From the NCBI RefSeq assembly GCF_001540865.1, contig NC_033638.1, positions 10,495,401-10,559,400 of the forward strand: a DNA stretch of 64,000 nt, written 5' to 3'. This document shows positions 38,601 to 47,942 of the stretch, in pieces. The first letter of the stretch is position 1; every line of letters starts with the position of its first letter. The stretch comes from Ananas comosus. Taxonomy: Eukaryota > Streptophyta > Magnoliopsida > Poales > Bromeliaceae. The notes under the pieces were generated by a model, which was not told the origin of the DNA, did not search any database, and saw nothing but the letters and a program-made list of their open reading frames with translations. A program made the position numbers and the translations under genes.

Positions 38601-39311
38601 AGTAGTATTCACAAGGCCCACGAGTGAGTTCCTTCGGAGGTAATCTTTCATAGGAGGATATTACCGAAATGAACAACATTCTTTATATTAACGTATTGGA
38701 GAGTCATAGAGGGATCTTGTAAACACCGGTACGTAGTTGATTCACGTGTTACCGACCTTTTCTAGGGAACGACATAGTCGGGTTGACACTAAACCAGGTG
38801 TATCTTGTACTCCTGGAACTTGAAATCCAAGTATAGTTACCAGGAGTATAAACGTGTTTTAATAAAGAATCTTTGAATGTGAAAAACTAGTTCGTCAGAA
38901 AACGTTTTTCGATAATTAGATCTCATTCTTATACGATCAAGTCGTTAGGTTTGTATAAACATAAAAAGTAATTTTAATCGAAACAAAAATCTCCCCTTTT
39001 AAAGTAAAGAAAGATAGATCGCGTTTGAAGAAACAGAGAAATGGGAGGTCTGGTCAAGTGAGAGAGAACAAACTTCGTCGCATATATAAGTTTTCAAAAA
39101 ATATATCAGATCGACATCATCACAAGGAACAAAGTCGGGAATTGGTAGATTTCTTAATGATAACCTTGTATATGGTCCGGGGTTCGGACGTTTTACGTAA
39201 CTTGAAAAACGATCTCTTAACTGCCGACCTACCTAGAGAACCCCTTTACTTGGTGATGCAAAAGTTCTAAGTGACATAAAAGACTTTTTCTGTTTATTGA
39301 CCACGAGGATC
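35654..39311. other. METTL4-like MT-A70 adenine methyltransferase gene, mirror-written
   Basis: Complementing the printed letters and reading left to right gives ATG at 35654 and a first exon to 35890 (METGIYRLDGSNVVFIDP..., VLNESYSRF, then KRKRKPKPHHDLNERERVAE). Exon 2 is 35972-36182 (EARALLLSAHKALLAAADLL). Later exons encode QNCCYILPRRSSFHM (near 36780-36825), the catalytic FNLIVIDPPWENGSVHQ with DPPW at 37219-37230, YPTLPNRYFFNLPVKEL and LVVLWMTNREKLRMF with TPFYWLK (about 38036-38220), QVIISVPGAHSRKPPLE (near 38600-38640), and the end LLLEHIPGPKPAKCIELFAR, WISWGNEPLRFQ with stop TAG at 39309-39311. This is the METTL4 branch of MT-A70 enzymes, which methylate the N6 of adenine in DNA or U2 snRNA; the substrate is not decided here. 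Not every splice site was fixed. Confidence 0.9.
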
Positions 39312-40110
39312 CATGCCTTAAAACGCGAGACGTCTTTAATTAAACCGGCTCTACGTCGACTTTTAATCCAGCTGAGAAAAAGTGAAAGACCTCGGATGGG
39401 ACGACATAAAAAGAAATAGAACAGGATCTAGTTAATAAACAAAAACTTCTTGAAGGTCTACTTGAACAGGTATAAAACTCACATTAAAAATCTACAGTAT
39501 GAACTTGAGGTAATCCGAATTCACTCTGGGAAATTCTACCGAACCTAGGATCCTAGGACACAGGTAACTACAGGTTACACCGAATAAACCACATTTTTCT
39601 TAGAATAATACAATGATGTAACCAGTCCTTTCCAAAACTTAGTTTTGAACATCCAGTTAAGTCACGAAAATACATATCCCGTTACATCACTAGGTACTAA
39701 TCTCAATAAGACCTTTAAACCATTACTTTTAGTAATGAGGACACCAACAAAGACAGATGAGAGAAAGGAGACACGAACCTAACCGCGGAAAAGAAGAGAG
39801 AAATCAGTGGCTTAACCCGTAAACGGGAAGAAAAAGGGCGAGGTAATACGGAATACAAGAGGCAGAAACGGAGATAAACCACCGACAACAACGATTTAAA
39901 AGGACGAAAAAGACTAGACGACGACACAACAATAAGTAGAAGACATAACGACGTCTTAAGTCTAGCTAGTGACTTGAAACAATTGACAACAGAGAACTTT
40001 TACTAAAGAAGAGAATAAGTTTTGTCAAAACTTAGTAAGGAGAAAACCCTCCACTTTATAAATATCGAGCCGTCTCAAACTGCTACTTTAAAAAATTAAA
40101 ACCCCCGAGA
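39312..40110. other. Mirror-written intergenic DNA at the end of block 1
   Basis: GpC-poor, CpG-containing text without exons in mirrored reading. The switch to normally written DNA falls near 40.08-40.12 kb, because the element starting at about 40112 pairs with a right end lying in the normal island. Confidence 0.5.
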
Positions 40111-40111
40111 C

Positions 40112-40785
40112 TCGTGTGCGATCCCTGTACAAACAAAGTGGCTTTGACTTAAAACCCAACTTCACTTGAAACCCAACTTCACTTCAAGCCATTTTTAATA
40201 AAAAAGGGACAACAAACAAAGCATCAACACCTCCACTTCAAAGTAATCAAGACGACAAACAAACTATCCTTCACATACTACATTTTAATATTAAATATAT
40301 ATTTATTATTTATTAAATTATTTATTTTTATTATATCCATAAAAAAAATATGTATTTAATATCATTATGTTGTTATTTTAATATTTCATTTTTTAATAAT
40401 TATGAATTAATTAGTTAAAGATAGTATAAATTAACATGTTTGATTTATTTCTTTTATAATTTTGAATTAATTAGTTTAAAATAGTATAAAATTTATACGG
40501 TTGACTTATTTTCTCATTAATCATGGTATTAATTTATATAAATTTACATTGATAGAAATGGATAATATAATAAAATAATAAAAAAGAAGAGGAGGGGAGT
40601 GGCATTAACTAAAGCCGGGTGCTACCCGCTTCAGTTCATGCGACAAAATCCAATTGAACCCAAAACTGGCATTGAAAAAATGCCGCTTGGTTTGTTGCCT
40701 TCACTAGCAAATACCGCTTTTGCTGAAGGGGGGGAGACGTGAAGGTGGGTTGAAGGAGGGTTTGTTTGTACGGGATCCAACAGAA
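40112..40785. mobile_element. MITE with CCC(T)GTACAAACAAA ends
   Basis: The left end CCCTGTACAAACAAAG and the right end TTTGTTTGTACGGG are inverted copies apart from one base. The interior is AT-rich and contains a partial tandem duplication (GAATTAATTAGTT.AA.ATAGTATAAA, near 40404-40420 and 40464-40490). It has no coding capacity and lies downstream of the FAR1-related gene. Confidence 0.6.
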
Positions 40786-41129
40786 AGTCATTAAAACACT
40801 AAAGAAGAAGTTAACTACCGCCAAGCACATCCTTGTTAATTTAGGTCTAATAATAACAAAATAAAATCAATATTATGAAAGACATTCCTGACTCTAAAAA
40901 AAACTGTCACGTTGATTTGAGAGACAACTACTACAAATACACACATTAAATTAATGTATTCGTGAGCAGTTCAAAGCCTGCTTTTACTCGATTTTACCTC
41001 TTCTATGCGCTAAAAATCAAAAGTGAATTCACTTATCATTGAGGCCAAAAGGCCTCTTCGGTGCCTCATCTCAATTGTTGTGGCAGAGCTATATTATCTA
41101 TCATGTGAAACAAGTAAATTTGTTAGTAA
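40786..41129 (-). other. Region downstream of the FAR1-related gene
   Basis: Probably the 3' UTR and 3' flank of the minus-strand FAR1-related gene. No other feature was seen. Confidence 0.4.
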
Positions 41130-43073
41130 TCAAATACAATAAAAATTTATTAAAAAAATGATGTATAGTATCATACTCTGTTGATCTTTACTTTTCTTAG
41201 GATTTCTTTTCTTTCTCTCCAGAATACTTCTTTTCCTCTTTTCTTTTCTCCCTTTTTGTAGTGGTGGAGGTTTAACTGTGATATGACTATGAATTGTATC
41301 AATCTCAATGGTTTGTCGGATCGATGCATCGAAAGTATCATCACTCTTTTCATTCCCTATAATTGATTCATGCAAAATTTTCTCCACGCCTAGTGTTAAT
41401 GCATTGAGTCCTTTTTCCAAATAGATGAGAGCTTCTTTACAATTGGAGCTCTTGGCTGCAACAGAAAGGGCTTTGTGGCAAACCCGCGCATAAGTTGAAG
41501 CATCATCACCTACCATAGATTGCGGCACACATAAAGCTATTCCATCTTTTGCATACTTAGTCCACCTTCTCAATATGTAGCGGTTTGGGAGGTCAACAAT
41601 ATTGTTAATATACAACACCTTTAATGCATGTGCACATAAAATTCCATAATACTCAAATCTACGGCAAGTGCATTGTACAATATGATCTTCTTTGTTCAAA
41701 ATGACAACCTCCTCATCTGTGGATGATAATATTGATACCTTTGTAGTACTAGATAATTCATCAAAAACTAATAGTTGACAAGTACTTGCAAACGCCTTTT
41801 TACAATTATCCTCAAATTCTTTATATAGCGTTCTCGTATAGACATTTGCTGCAGTAATCAACAAGGGCACATCGGGCAAAAAGGGAACTGACTTAGTTTG
41901 TCTTGATTTATAGTCTTCGTATAATTCTTTCTCACGAAAATGCTTCAAGGCTCGATCATATTCTTTCAAAAGCTCACTAAGAGATAGTTTTTTGTGAAAG
42001 AATTGCTTCAAATGGCTATTCATACTCTCGCTTCTTTGTGTCGTCCTCATGTTAGCACAAAAGGAATCACGACGGAACACCTCAGCCCATTTCTCACGAA
42101 GGCAATATAGGTTTTGCAACCATGCGTTTTCTTCAAGATTATAGGTTCTCAACATGTCTTCCCACCTCGCCACAAAATTTTCAATTGAACGAGCTTCATA
42201 GGCACAATCTTTAAGTACTTTTGAGAACTCTGGAAACTTTGAGATAATGTGGCCGAGATTCGTGTTGGCATTTTGGAATATATGCCAAAGACATAAACGA
42301 TGACACGTATTAGGAAGAGCTGATGAGATTGCTTTAGCCATGGCCGCCGATTGATCTGTGAAAATAGTAATGGGTTCTTTTCCACACATACAAGATAGAA
42401 ATGTTTGAAAAAGCCAAATAAAGGACTCAGTTGTTTCATCACACAAAAGTGCCGCTCCGAAAATAACCGTTTGCTTGTGATTGTTCACTCCAAGAAGGGG
42501 TGCGAGCGACATATCATATTTATTAGTTTGAAATGTGGTGTCAAAAGAAATGACATCACCGAAATATGCATAATCAACAATCGACCGTCCATCTGCCCAA
42601 AAGAAGTTAGCTATTTGTCCTGATTCATGAACTTGGATAGAATAGAAAAAAGAAGGATCCTCCTTACGCTTCATTTGCAAATATTCTAACAAAGTTTGAG
42701 TATCCTGGCCATGTAAGTATTTAGCTCGTTGTCCACTAATATAGTTATTACAATCCATACGAAGGAATCCAACATTCTCAATTCCTTTGGTCCCTTCTTC
42801 AAAGAAATTGAAAACATGAGCTGGTTTAATACCGGCCTTACCCATTTGATTCATAAATTGTTTTTGTGCTGGTAAAATTTTCCTTTGTGACCGTAACATA
42901 TGAACTTTATTTGGACTAGTACACTTATGACTATGATCCAATATAACTCTTTTTATAGTCCAAACATTACTACGATCAATTTTGAATTCAATGCGGGCTT
43001 GGCAATCAACTCTCTCAATTCTTCGTGGCCTTTTTGCTTCATAAGTAGGGTGGTCTTCTCGTTTTCCTTGCCT
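41130..43073 (-). CDS. FAR1-related sequence (FRS) protein, 3' part
   Basis: A long minus-strand exon encoding the rest of a FAR1 domain (RQGKRED...CQARIEF...VWTIKRVILDHSHKC) and the MULE transposase-like domain (YAYFGDVISFDTTFQTNKYD, ESFIWLFQTFL, ITIFTDQSAAMAKAI, HRLCLWHIFQNA). The SWIM zinc finger follows (C-x-C-R-R-F-E-x-x-G-I-L-C-x-H, about 41605-41670 in coordinates). The frame stays open above the first candidate start at 42941, so no start codon belongs here. The missing 5' exons are mirror-written at 47394-47941. FAR1/FHY3/FRS proteins are transcription factors domesticated from Mutator-like transposases, acting in light signalling and development. Joining both parts gives 777 codons, a normal size. 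The extreme C-terminus could be altered by an unseen 3' intron. It may be a host FRS gene or an autonomous element gene. Confidence 0.88.
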   Translation of the reverse strand, partial: RQGKREDHPTYEAKRPRRIERVDCQARIEFKIDRSNVWTIKRVILDHSHKCTSPNKVHMLRSQRKILPAQKQFMNQMGKAGIKPAHVFNFFEEGTKGIENVGFLRMDCNNYISGQRAKYLHGQDTQTLLEYLQMKRKEDPSFFYSIQVHESGQIANFFWADGRSIVDYAYFGDVISFDTTFQTNKYDMSLAPLLGVNNHKQTVIFGAALLCDETTESFIWLFQTFLSCMCGKEPITIFTDQSAAMAKAISSALPNTCHRLCLWHIFQNANTNLGHIISKFPEFSKVLKDCAYEARSIENFVARWEDMLRTYNLEENAWLQNLYCLREKWAEVFRRDSFCANMRTTQRSESMNSHLKQFFHKKLSLSELLKEYDRALKHFREKELYEDYKSRQTKSVPFLPDVPLLITAANVYTRTLYKEFEDNCKKAFASTCQLLVFDELSSTTKVSILSSTDEEVVILNKEDHIVQCTCRRFEYYGILCAHALKVLYINNIVDLPNRYILRRWTKYAKDGIALCVPQSMVGDDASTYARVCHKALSVAAKSSNCKEALIYLEKGLNALTLGVEKILHESIIGNEKSDDTFDASIRQTIEIDTIHSHITVKPPPLQKGRKEKRKRSILERKKRNPKKSKDQQSMILYIIFLINFYCI

Positions 43074-43109
43074 AAAAAAAAAAACTTCACACCCGCTTTA
43101 AAAACTCTT

Positions 43110-43500
43110 CACGATTCACCGTTCAGAGAGGTTAATAACAATAACGCCGGACACTTCGTTGTTAACCTACTTCGTGAAAAAATCTCCTTAAAAAAAGGAG
43201 GGGGAAGGAAAAAATCCAAAAATAAAAGATTTTAAGAGTAAAAGAATTTTTGACAAACTCCACACATTAATATTAACGTGATATTGACATTGATATATGT
43301 TTAATTTAAATTATAAACCAAACTATAAAAACTTAGAGTGATGACTTTAATCTTTAAATAAACTTTGATGTGGTTATAATCTTCGTCAAGATAGATGTTG
43401 TTCACCTTTCTCGTTCAAATTTGGTTTATTTTCAAATAGTGGGTTGTTCACTTTTCTCGTTCAAATTTGGTTTATTTACAAATAGTGGGATTATTGAAAA
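43110..43500. repeat. Repeat related to 25020-25330 and 47027-47047
   Basis: Shares CAGAGAGGTTAATAACAAT with 47027-47047, and TTGTTAACCTACTTCGTGAA with TTGTTAACCTTCTTCGTGAA at about 25043, then ATTAATATTAA and ATAAACCAAACTAT-type words. It also has an internal duplication (GTTCACCTTTCTCGTTCAAA and GTTCACTTTTCTCGTTCAAA, about 43396 and 43446). Confidence 0.65.
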
Positions 43501-43509
43501 ATTTATTAT

Positions 43510-43726
43510 CTCATCTCGATGATATGATAGCCTTCATATTTCACTAACTAGTAAAGATTAGTAACCTAATTATAATAATTGGTTACTCCTGGTGAGTTGG
43601 TATACTCCTGATCGATTGGGATTCCCCTGGCGATAGTAGAGTTGGCATCTTAAAAACTAGTTTCTTGATTTTTTAGTCTTCGTGGTTGATAAAATACGAA
43701 GGCTATCGTATCATCGAGATGTGATT

Positions 43727-43780
<54 letters not shown>

Positions 43781-44275
43781 TCCCGATCTTATGAAAATGT
43801 TCATAGTGGGTTCACTATGAACACACAAAAATCGGTAACCTAGATGAAAAACTAATGATTATCAGGAACCTAGTTTGTGATAAGGTGGATGGTGGTGGAT
43901 GGTGGTGGATGGTGGTAGTAGAGTTGGAGTGTAGAAAGGTAGGTTCCCGATTTTTATGTGTTCATAGTGAACCCACTATGAAAATGTTCATAAGATCGAG
44001 ATGATATATATATATATATCTTAATCCGACCTTATGATAATTATCATTTTGCGAGAAAAACGATAGTTCAAAAATTGGGAACCTACTTTTTAACATCCCA
44101 ATCCTACTATAAACAGTCAATTTCAAGTTACCAGGGGGATCCCAACTGACCAAGGGTGACCCAATATCATAAATTAAGTTACCAATCTTTACTATTTTTC
44201 TCAACTAGGTTTCTGATTTTTTGATCATCGTTGTTATCTTAAAACGATAATTATCATCGGGTCAGGTTAAGATAT
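43510..44275. mobile_element. Cluster of three nested MITEs and a long (AT)n tract
   Basis: First, 43520-43725 with inverted ends ATCTCGATGATATGATAGCC and GGCTATCGTATCATCGAGAT. Second, after (AT)n at about 43728-43780, 43782-44003 with ends CATCCCGATCTTATGAAAAT and TCATAAGATCGAGATG and a GGTGGATGGT tandem. Third, 44020-44275 with ends CTTAATCCGACCTTATGATA and ATCATCGGGTCAGGTTAAG. All are mirror-written. Confidence 0.65.
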
Positions 44276-44288
44276 ATATATATATATA

Positions 44289-44344
<56 letters not shown>

Positions 44345-44347
<3 letters not shown>

Positions 44348-44895
44348 ACGACCATACAAATACCTTCGTGCCTCCGGAGGCACGAAGGGTCAGCAAAAGC
44401 TACAAGCCTGAAAGCTTAGCTGCTAGCCGAGGCAATCTCAACTAGATCTCATAAACTTCATAGATCTTTTATTTAAAACGCTAAAAAGCTATAGTAAACG
44501 GATCACTAGCTTCCCCGAGTTTTAGTTATTAAAATTGCCGGCACCACTCGGCCAACGTTCAAATTGCCATATCTTTATAGGTTTAGTGTACTTTAGTACT
44601 ATCTTTTAAGAAATGTGGTATATTTTGTTCTAGTTATTGAAACTAGATTTTAAAATTAAAGTATAGTAGTATAAAACATTCTAAAAATAAAAGTCGGCAA
44701 CTAAAACTCGGTGAAGCTAGTGATCCGTTTACTATAGCTCTTTAGCGTTTTAAATAAAAGATCTATGAAGTTTATGAGATCTAGTTCAGATTGCCTCGTC
44801 TAGCAGCTAAGCTTTCAGGCTTGTAGCTTTTGTTTCACGTTCGTGCCTCGAGAGGCACGAAGGTATTCGTAGGATCGGCGTGAGATATATATATA
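44345..44895. mobile_element. Foldback MITE, mirror-written relative of 21951-22495
   Basis: The ends include inverted GCCTCCGGAGGCACGAAGG and CGTGCCTCGAGAGGCACGAA blocks, and an AAGCTTAGCTGCTAG / CTAGCAGCTAAGCTT pair further in. A (TC)n microsatellite precedes it (44291-44344). A diverged third copy lies at 45160-45715, and part of another near 33890-33940. Confidence 0.75.
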
Positions 44896-45160
44896 TATAC
44901 TCAACCTGACCTGATGATAATCATCGTTTTAAAATAACAATGATGGTCAAAAAATCGGAAACCTAGTTGAGAAAAGTAATAAAGATTGGTAACCTAATTT
45001 ATGATATTGGGTCATCCCTGATGAGTTGGGATCCCCCTGGTGAGTTGAGATTTGCTAATTATAGTAGGTCTGGGATGTTAAAAAGTAGGTTCCCAATTTT
45101 TGAACTATCGTTTTTCTCACAAAATGATAATTATCATAAGGTCGGATTAAGATATACATA
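44896..45160. mobile_element. MITE, inverted copy of 44020-44275
   Basis: Starts CTCAACCTGACCTGATGATA and ends ATAAGGTCGGATTAAG. The interior (GGGATCCCCCTGGTGA, AAAAAGTAGGTTCCCAATTT) is the reverse complement of the copy at 44020-44275. The two flank the 44345-44895 element. Confidence 0.7.
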
Positions 45161-45770
45161 TCAGACCGACCATATAATAGCCATCGTGCTTTTGGAAGCA
45201 CGACGCTTCAATAAAAGCTACTACGCCGAAGGTTTAGTTGCTAGCCGATACAATCTAAACTAGATATGATAATTTTCGTAAATCTTTAGTTTAAAATATT
45301 AAAAAACTGTAGTAAATAGATAATTTACTAATCAGATTTTTATTTACTGACTTTTACTTTTAGAATATTTTTTTACTACTATTACTATTATCTGAACTTA
45401 AATTTTAGTTTCAATGACTAGAATGAGATTCATTATTTTTTTTTAATATTTTTAAAGCAGTTCAAACCTAATAAAATATGGCAATTTAAATGTTTGCGTA
45501 GTGTAGTCGGTAGTTTTAACAGTAAATTCTTTAGAAAACTAATGGTCGGTTTATTACAACTTTTTAATACTTCAAATCAAAAGTTTATAAAAGTTATTAC
45601 ATATAGTTCAGATTGCCTCGGCTAGCAACTAAACTTTCTGCGTAGTAGCGTTTGTTCAACCATCTTCCCTTCGGAAGTACGATGGCTATCATATGGTTGA
45701 ATCAAGATATATATATCTCAGGCCGACCTTATAATAGCTATCGTGGTTCTCAAACCACGATAGCTCAAAA
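45160..45770. mobile_element. Diverged foldback MITE, mirror-written
   Basis: The inverted ends CAGACCGACCATATAATAGC and the ATGGCTATCATATGGTTGAA region enclose an interior that parallels 44345-44895. A further short palindrome (ATCGTGGTTCTCAAACCACGAT, centred near 45752) follows. Confidence 0.6.
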
Positions 45771-46010
45771 AATGGCAATTTAAATTAGTAAACTAATAAA
45801 AATAGGCAATCTAATATGATAAGTTGGTTGATGAGTAAGTTGTGATTTCCTGGGTATAGTAGGATTGGCGTGTAAAGAGTTTGCTCACTTCGAAAATTTT
45901 TGAAACGGGTTGTGTATTTTTAGAGGAGACCGTAGGCGATTAATTCCTACTGCAGTGTTAGAACGCATTCTAGCTCCCTAGTGACCTACGTGGGCCGAAT
46001 GGCACGTGGC

Positions 46011-46216
46011 GTACGGACTTTTAACTCTAAATTTGGTAATTTATATAAAAGTCCGTTAATTTTCGATATATTGCAAACGTGGTGTACGGACTTTTAACTC
46101 TAAATTTGGTAATTTATATAAAAGTCCGTTAATTTTCGATATATTGCAAACGTGGTGTACGGACTTTTAACTCTAAATTTGGTAATTTATATAAAAGTCC
46201 GTTAATTTTCGATATA
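46011..46216. repeat. Tandem repeat, 73-bp unit, about 2.8 copies
   Basis: GTACGGACTTTTAACTCTAA recurs at 46011, 46084 and 46157. Each unit contains its own inverted pair (ACGGACTTTTA and TAAAAGTCCGT) and ends with TTTTCGATATA. The copies are almost identical, so the array is young or recently homogenised. It lies in mirror-written DNA. Confidence 0.85.
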
Positions 46217-47056
46217 AACTTTAGTATTTAAAACTTATACATAAAGAACACTTAAAAAAAAATTATGTCGTTAAAAATCTTGATAAACTGCATTCATATT
46301 CTTTTAGGATAATTTTTTGAAATCTCTTTTAATTTTATAAAATATTAACAAATATTCATCACCACGAATTCGTTAAATCATGCATGTTCTTATTAAAAAA
46401 ACAGATTTTCTTAAGATTATTTCTAGTGATGTTGTCCAATGCAGTTTCTATAAAATTTTTTTACGGCTACAATGTTGTATAATTCTTCGACATACCAAGG
46501 TTGATAGTTTTTATCAAAAGTCAGTTTTTTATTATAAAATCATCTTCTTTTTTCAAAATGCGAAATTGTAGACTTAACAGTCTTCTCTTCTTAATTAAAT
46601 ATTTGTTATAAACCTATTTTCACGGATTAAACTGTCTCTACTAGATATTATAGATCTTATGGATGTACGTTTTTTTACAAGTTTTTTTAGTCATAGGCTC
46701 AAATATTAATAGAAAATATATATTTAGAATATTCACAGTGCCTTGTGTGCTTTAATTAACTTTTCTCTTTTCTTTAATTAAAACTTCGAAGATAAAATCA
46801 AAAAAAATGGGAATCTCCACACCACATTCCGTATGAGTATGTGGGCCACGTAAGTTAAAAAAAAAAAAAAAAAAAACTCTGCCTCCCACACCTTAATGAA
46901 CGAAAGGAGATGAATACACTTACCTGCCGATTCTAGCTGAGGCGTTAGGTAACTGGTTCAGTATCTGTGCACCCAGTTTCTAAGGCACTGCACCGTGAAA
47001 TATGGGACATCATTTTTTCACAGCCGCTCAGAGAGGTTAATAACAATTAATTAACG
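46217..47056. other. Mirror-written intergenic DNA
   Basis: AT-rich with a poly-A run at about 46859-46878. A GC-moderate stretch (46880-47056) leads into the inverted repeat. No exon is supported in mirrored reading. Confidence 0.45.
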
Positions 47057-47236
47057 GTTACATCCCCCGAGAAACTGCCTGTTTTTAAAATACCTGTCGT
47101 ACAGGTTTTTTTAAAAAAACCCCTACGAGGCCTACGTGCGGCGCACCGACTCCTCGTCCGCAGGTAGAGCTCCGAGGGATCTCCGCTAGGGTTCAAGGGT
47201 TGAGGGTTGAGATGCGCCCTTTACTTTTTTTTTTTT
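47057..47236. repeat. Inverted repeat partner of 24876-25056, right copy
   Basis: Reverse complement of 24876-25056, ending in a poly-T run. It lies directly in front of the mirror-written first exon of the FAR1-related gene. The pair could be the long ends of a Mutator-type element, but no target duplication was confirmed. Confidence 0.7.
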
Positions 47237-47393
47237 TTTTTTTTTTTCGGTGGTTTGGAGACCAAAAGATCTCTCTCTCTCTCTCGCTCTCTCTTTCTTT
47301 GTCTCTTCTTTTTCGGTACCACTCTTCTTCGACAACTACTTGGTACCACTCTTCTTCGACAACTACTTCTTCGACAACTACTTCTAATTCTTT

Positions 47394-47941
47394 TACCTGT
47401 TGTGGAACCTGTTTTTGGGATTAGTTACATTCTTGAAAATAATGATAATGATAATAAAATTAATATAACTGAAATTTTTTACAAACGATCTATACCTTTT
47501 CGTTAGTTCAGATATACTTAAGTGGTTGGTTCTTAAACTCAGAAGAAGATGTTTAAACCATTTTCGTTATAGTACACCTCTTCTTAACCATGTAAGATTA
47601 TTACTTAGGAAGGGTAAGTTATACGGTTTATAATCGAGGAACGGACAATGTAGTCGGCTTCGTCACCATTTATAGATTTAAGTTTCCGAATTAAACAGTG
47701 AATATACACTAAAAAAAAGAAAAAATACATTAAAATAACTAATTACAACTAATGAAATCTGAATAGACGGTTGACCTATAAGACACCTTCTACTTGGGTT
47801 TCAACCATACTGAAAATATAGACTTCTTCTTCGAATATTAAAAATGTTACGTATACGTTCTTTTTAACCGAAGTCATAGTCTTTTTCGGTGTGATGATCT
47901 TCTTTTCTATTATGACATGTTTGATTCACCTAGCATACATC
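47394..47941. other. FAR1-related gene, first exons, mirror-written
   Basis: Complemented left to right, exons 47394-47427 (MDNTLDKNPNQ), 47491-47666 (MEKQSSLYEFTNQEFESS...) and 47760-47941 form one frame with GT-AG introns. The third exon starts the FAR1 zinc-binding domain (KVGMTFISEEEAYNFYNAYA, RKIGFSIRKS, VQTKWIVC). It stops in mid-codon at 47941. That codon is completed by the minus-strand base at 43071, giving C-R-Q-G-K-R and continuing to the stop at 41130. Upstream in-frame ATGs (near 47366-47370) could extend the start by a few codons. A GGTACCACTCTTCTTCGACA-type tandem repeat precedes the start (47316-47385). Confidence 0.88.
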
Positions 47942-47942
47942 N
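47942..47942. other. Single N at the right edge of the mirrored block
   Basis: Marks the exact switch from mirror-written text back to normal sequence, in the middle of a FAR1-domain codon. Confidence 0.99.

Larger units (their letters stand above)
23075..40110. other. Mirror-written block 1 (reversed, not complemented)
   Basis: CpG is common and GpC rare here, the opposite of the flanks; reversing letters swaps the two. Complete genes appear only when the printed letters are read right to left, or complemented and read left to right: CLT (33605 to 27410), METTL4-like (35654 to 39311), and a terminal exon (23201-23362). A SINE (24301-24452) aligns letter by letter, backwards, with the normal copy at 48288-48424. 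The plant TE end GGGCCCGTTTGGTTC is found reversed near 34975-34990. The right border is estimated from where correctly written MITE DNA begins. Ordinary open frames here, and all strand calls, are meaningless. Confidence 0.95.
40111..43073. other. Correctly written island between the two mirrored blocks
   Basis: GpC is again common. A standard minus-strand FAR1-type coding region reads normally (41130-43071), and a MITE has properly inverted ends. The right border is sharp: the minus-strand codon frame at 43071 continues the complement of 47941, and beyond 43073 a poly-A run starts mirrored text. The piece therefore belongs after 47941, on the other side of the second mirrored block. Confidence 0.85.
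43074..47941. other. Mirror-written block 2
   Basis: Orientation is shown in two ways. The MITE at 44345-44895, complemented without reversal, matches the normal copy at 21951-22495 (CGACGATCGGCTCCGTTAGA against CGACGATCAGCTCCGTTAGA). The first exons of the FAR1-related gene appear at 47394-47941 in plain complement. GpC is scarce outside the MITEs. The left border is the poly-A run at 43074; the right border is the N at 47942. Confidence 0.9.

Noticed and set aside
42939..42941. TTG as a start codon for the FAR1-related frame
   Set aside because: The frame is open and family-conserved further upstream (to 43071) and continues into exons at 47760-47941; this is not a prokaryotic-style start.
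46011..46216. A CRISPR-like array
   Set aside because: The full 73-bp unit is repeated including the would-be spacers; simple tandem duplication.
23075..47941. A large chromosomal inversion or a foreign (horizontally acquired) segment
   Set aside because: An inversion yields the reverse complement, which translates normally. The unusual CpG/GpC balance is explained by reversal of letters, and the decoded genes and repeats are ordinary plant ones.
23075..47941. A novel gene-free regulatory or structural DNA system
   Set aside because: Tempting because nothing standard translates, but the genes become visible once polarity is corrected.
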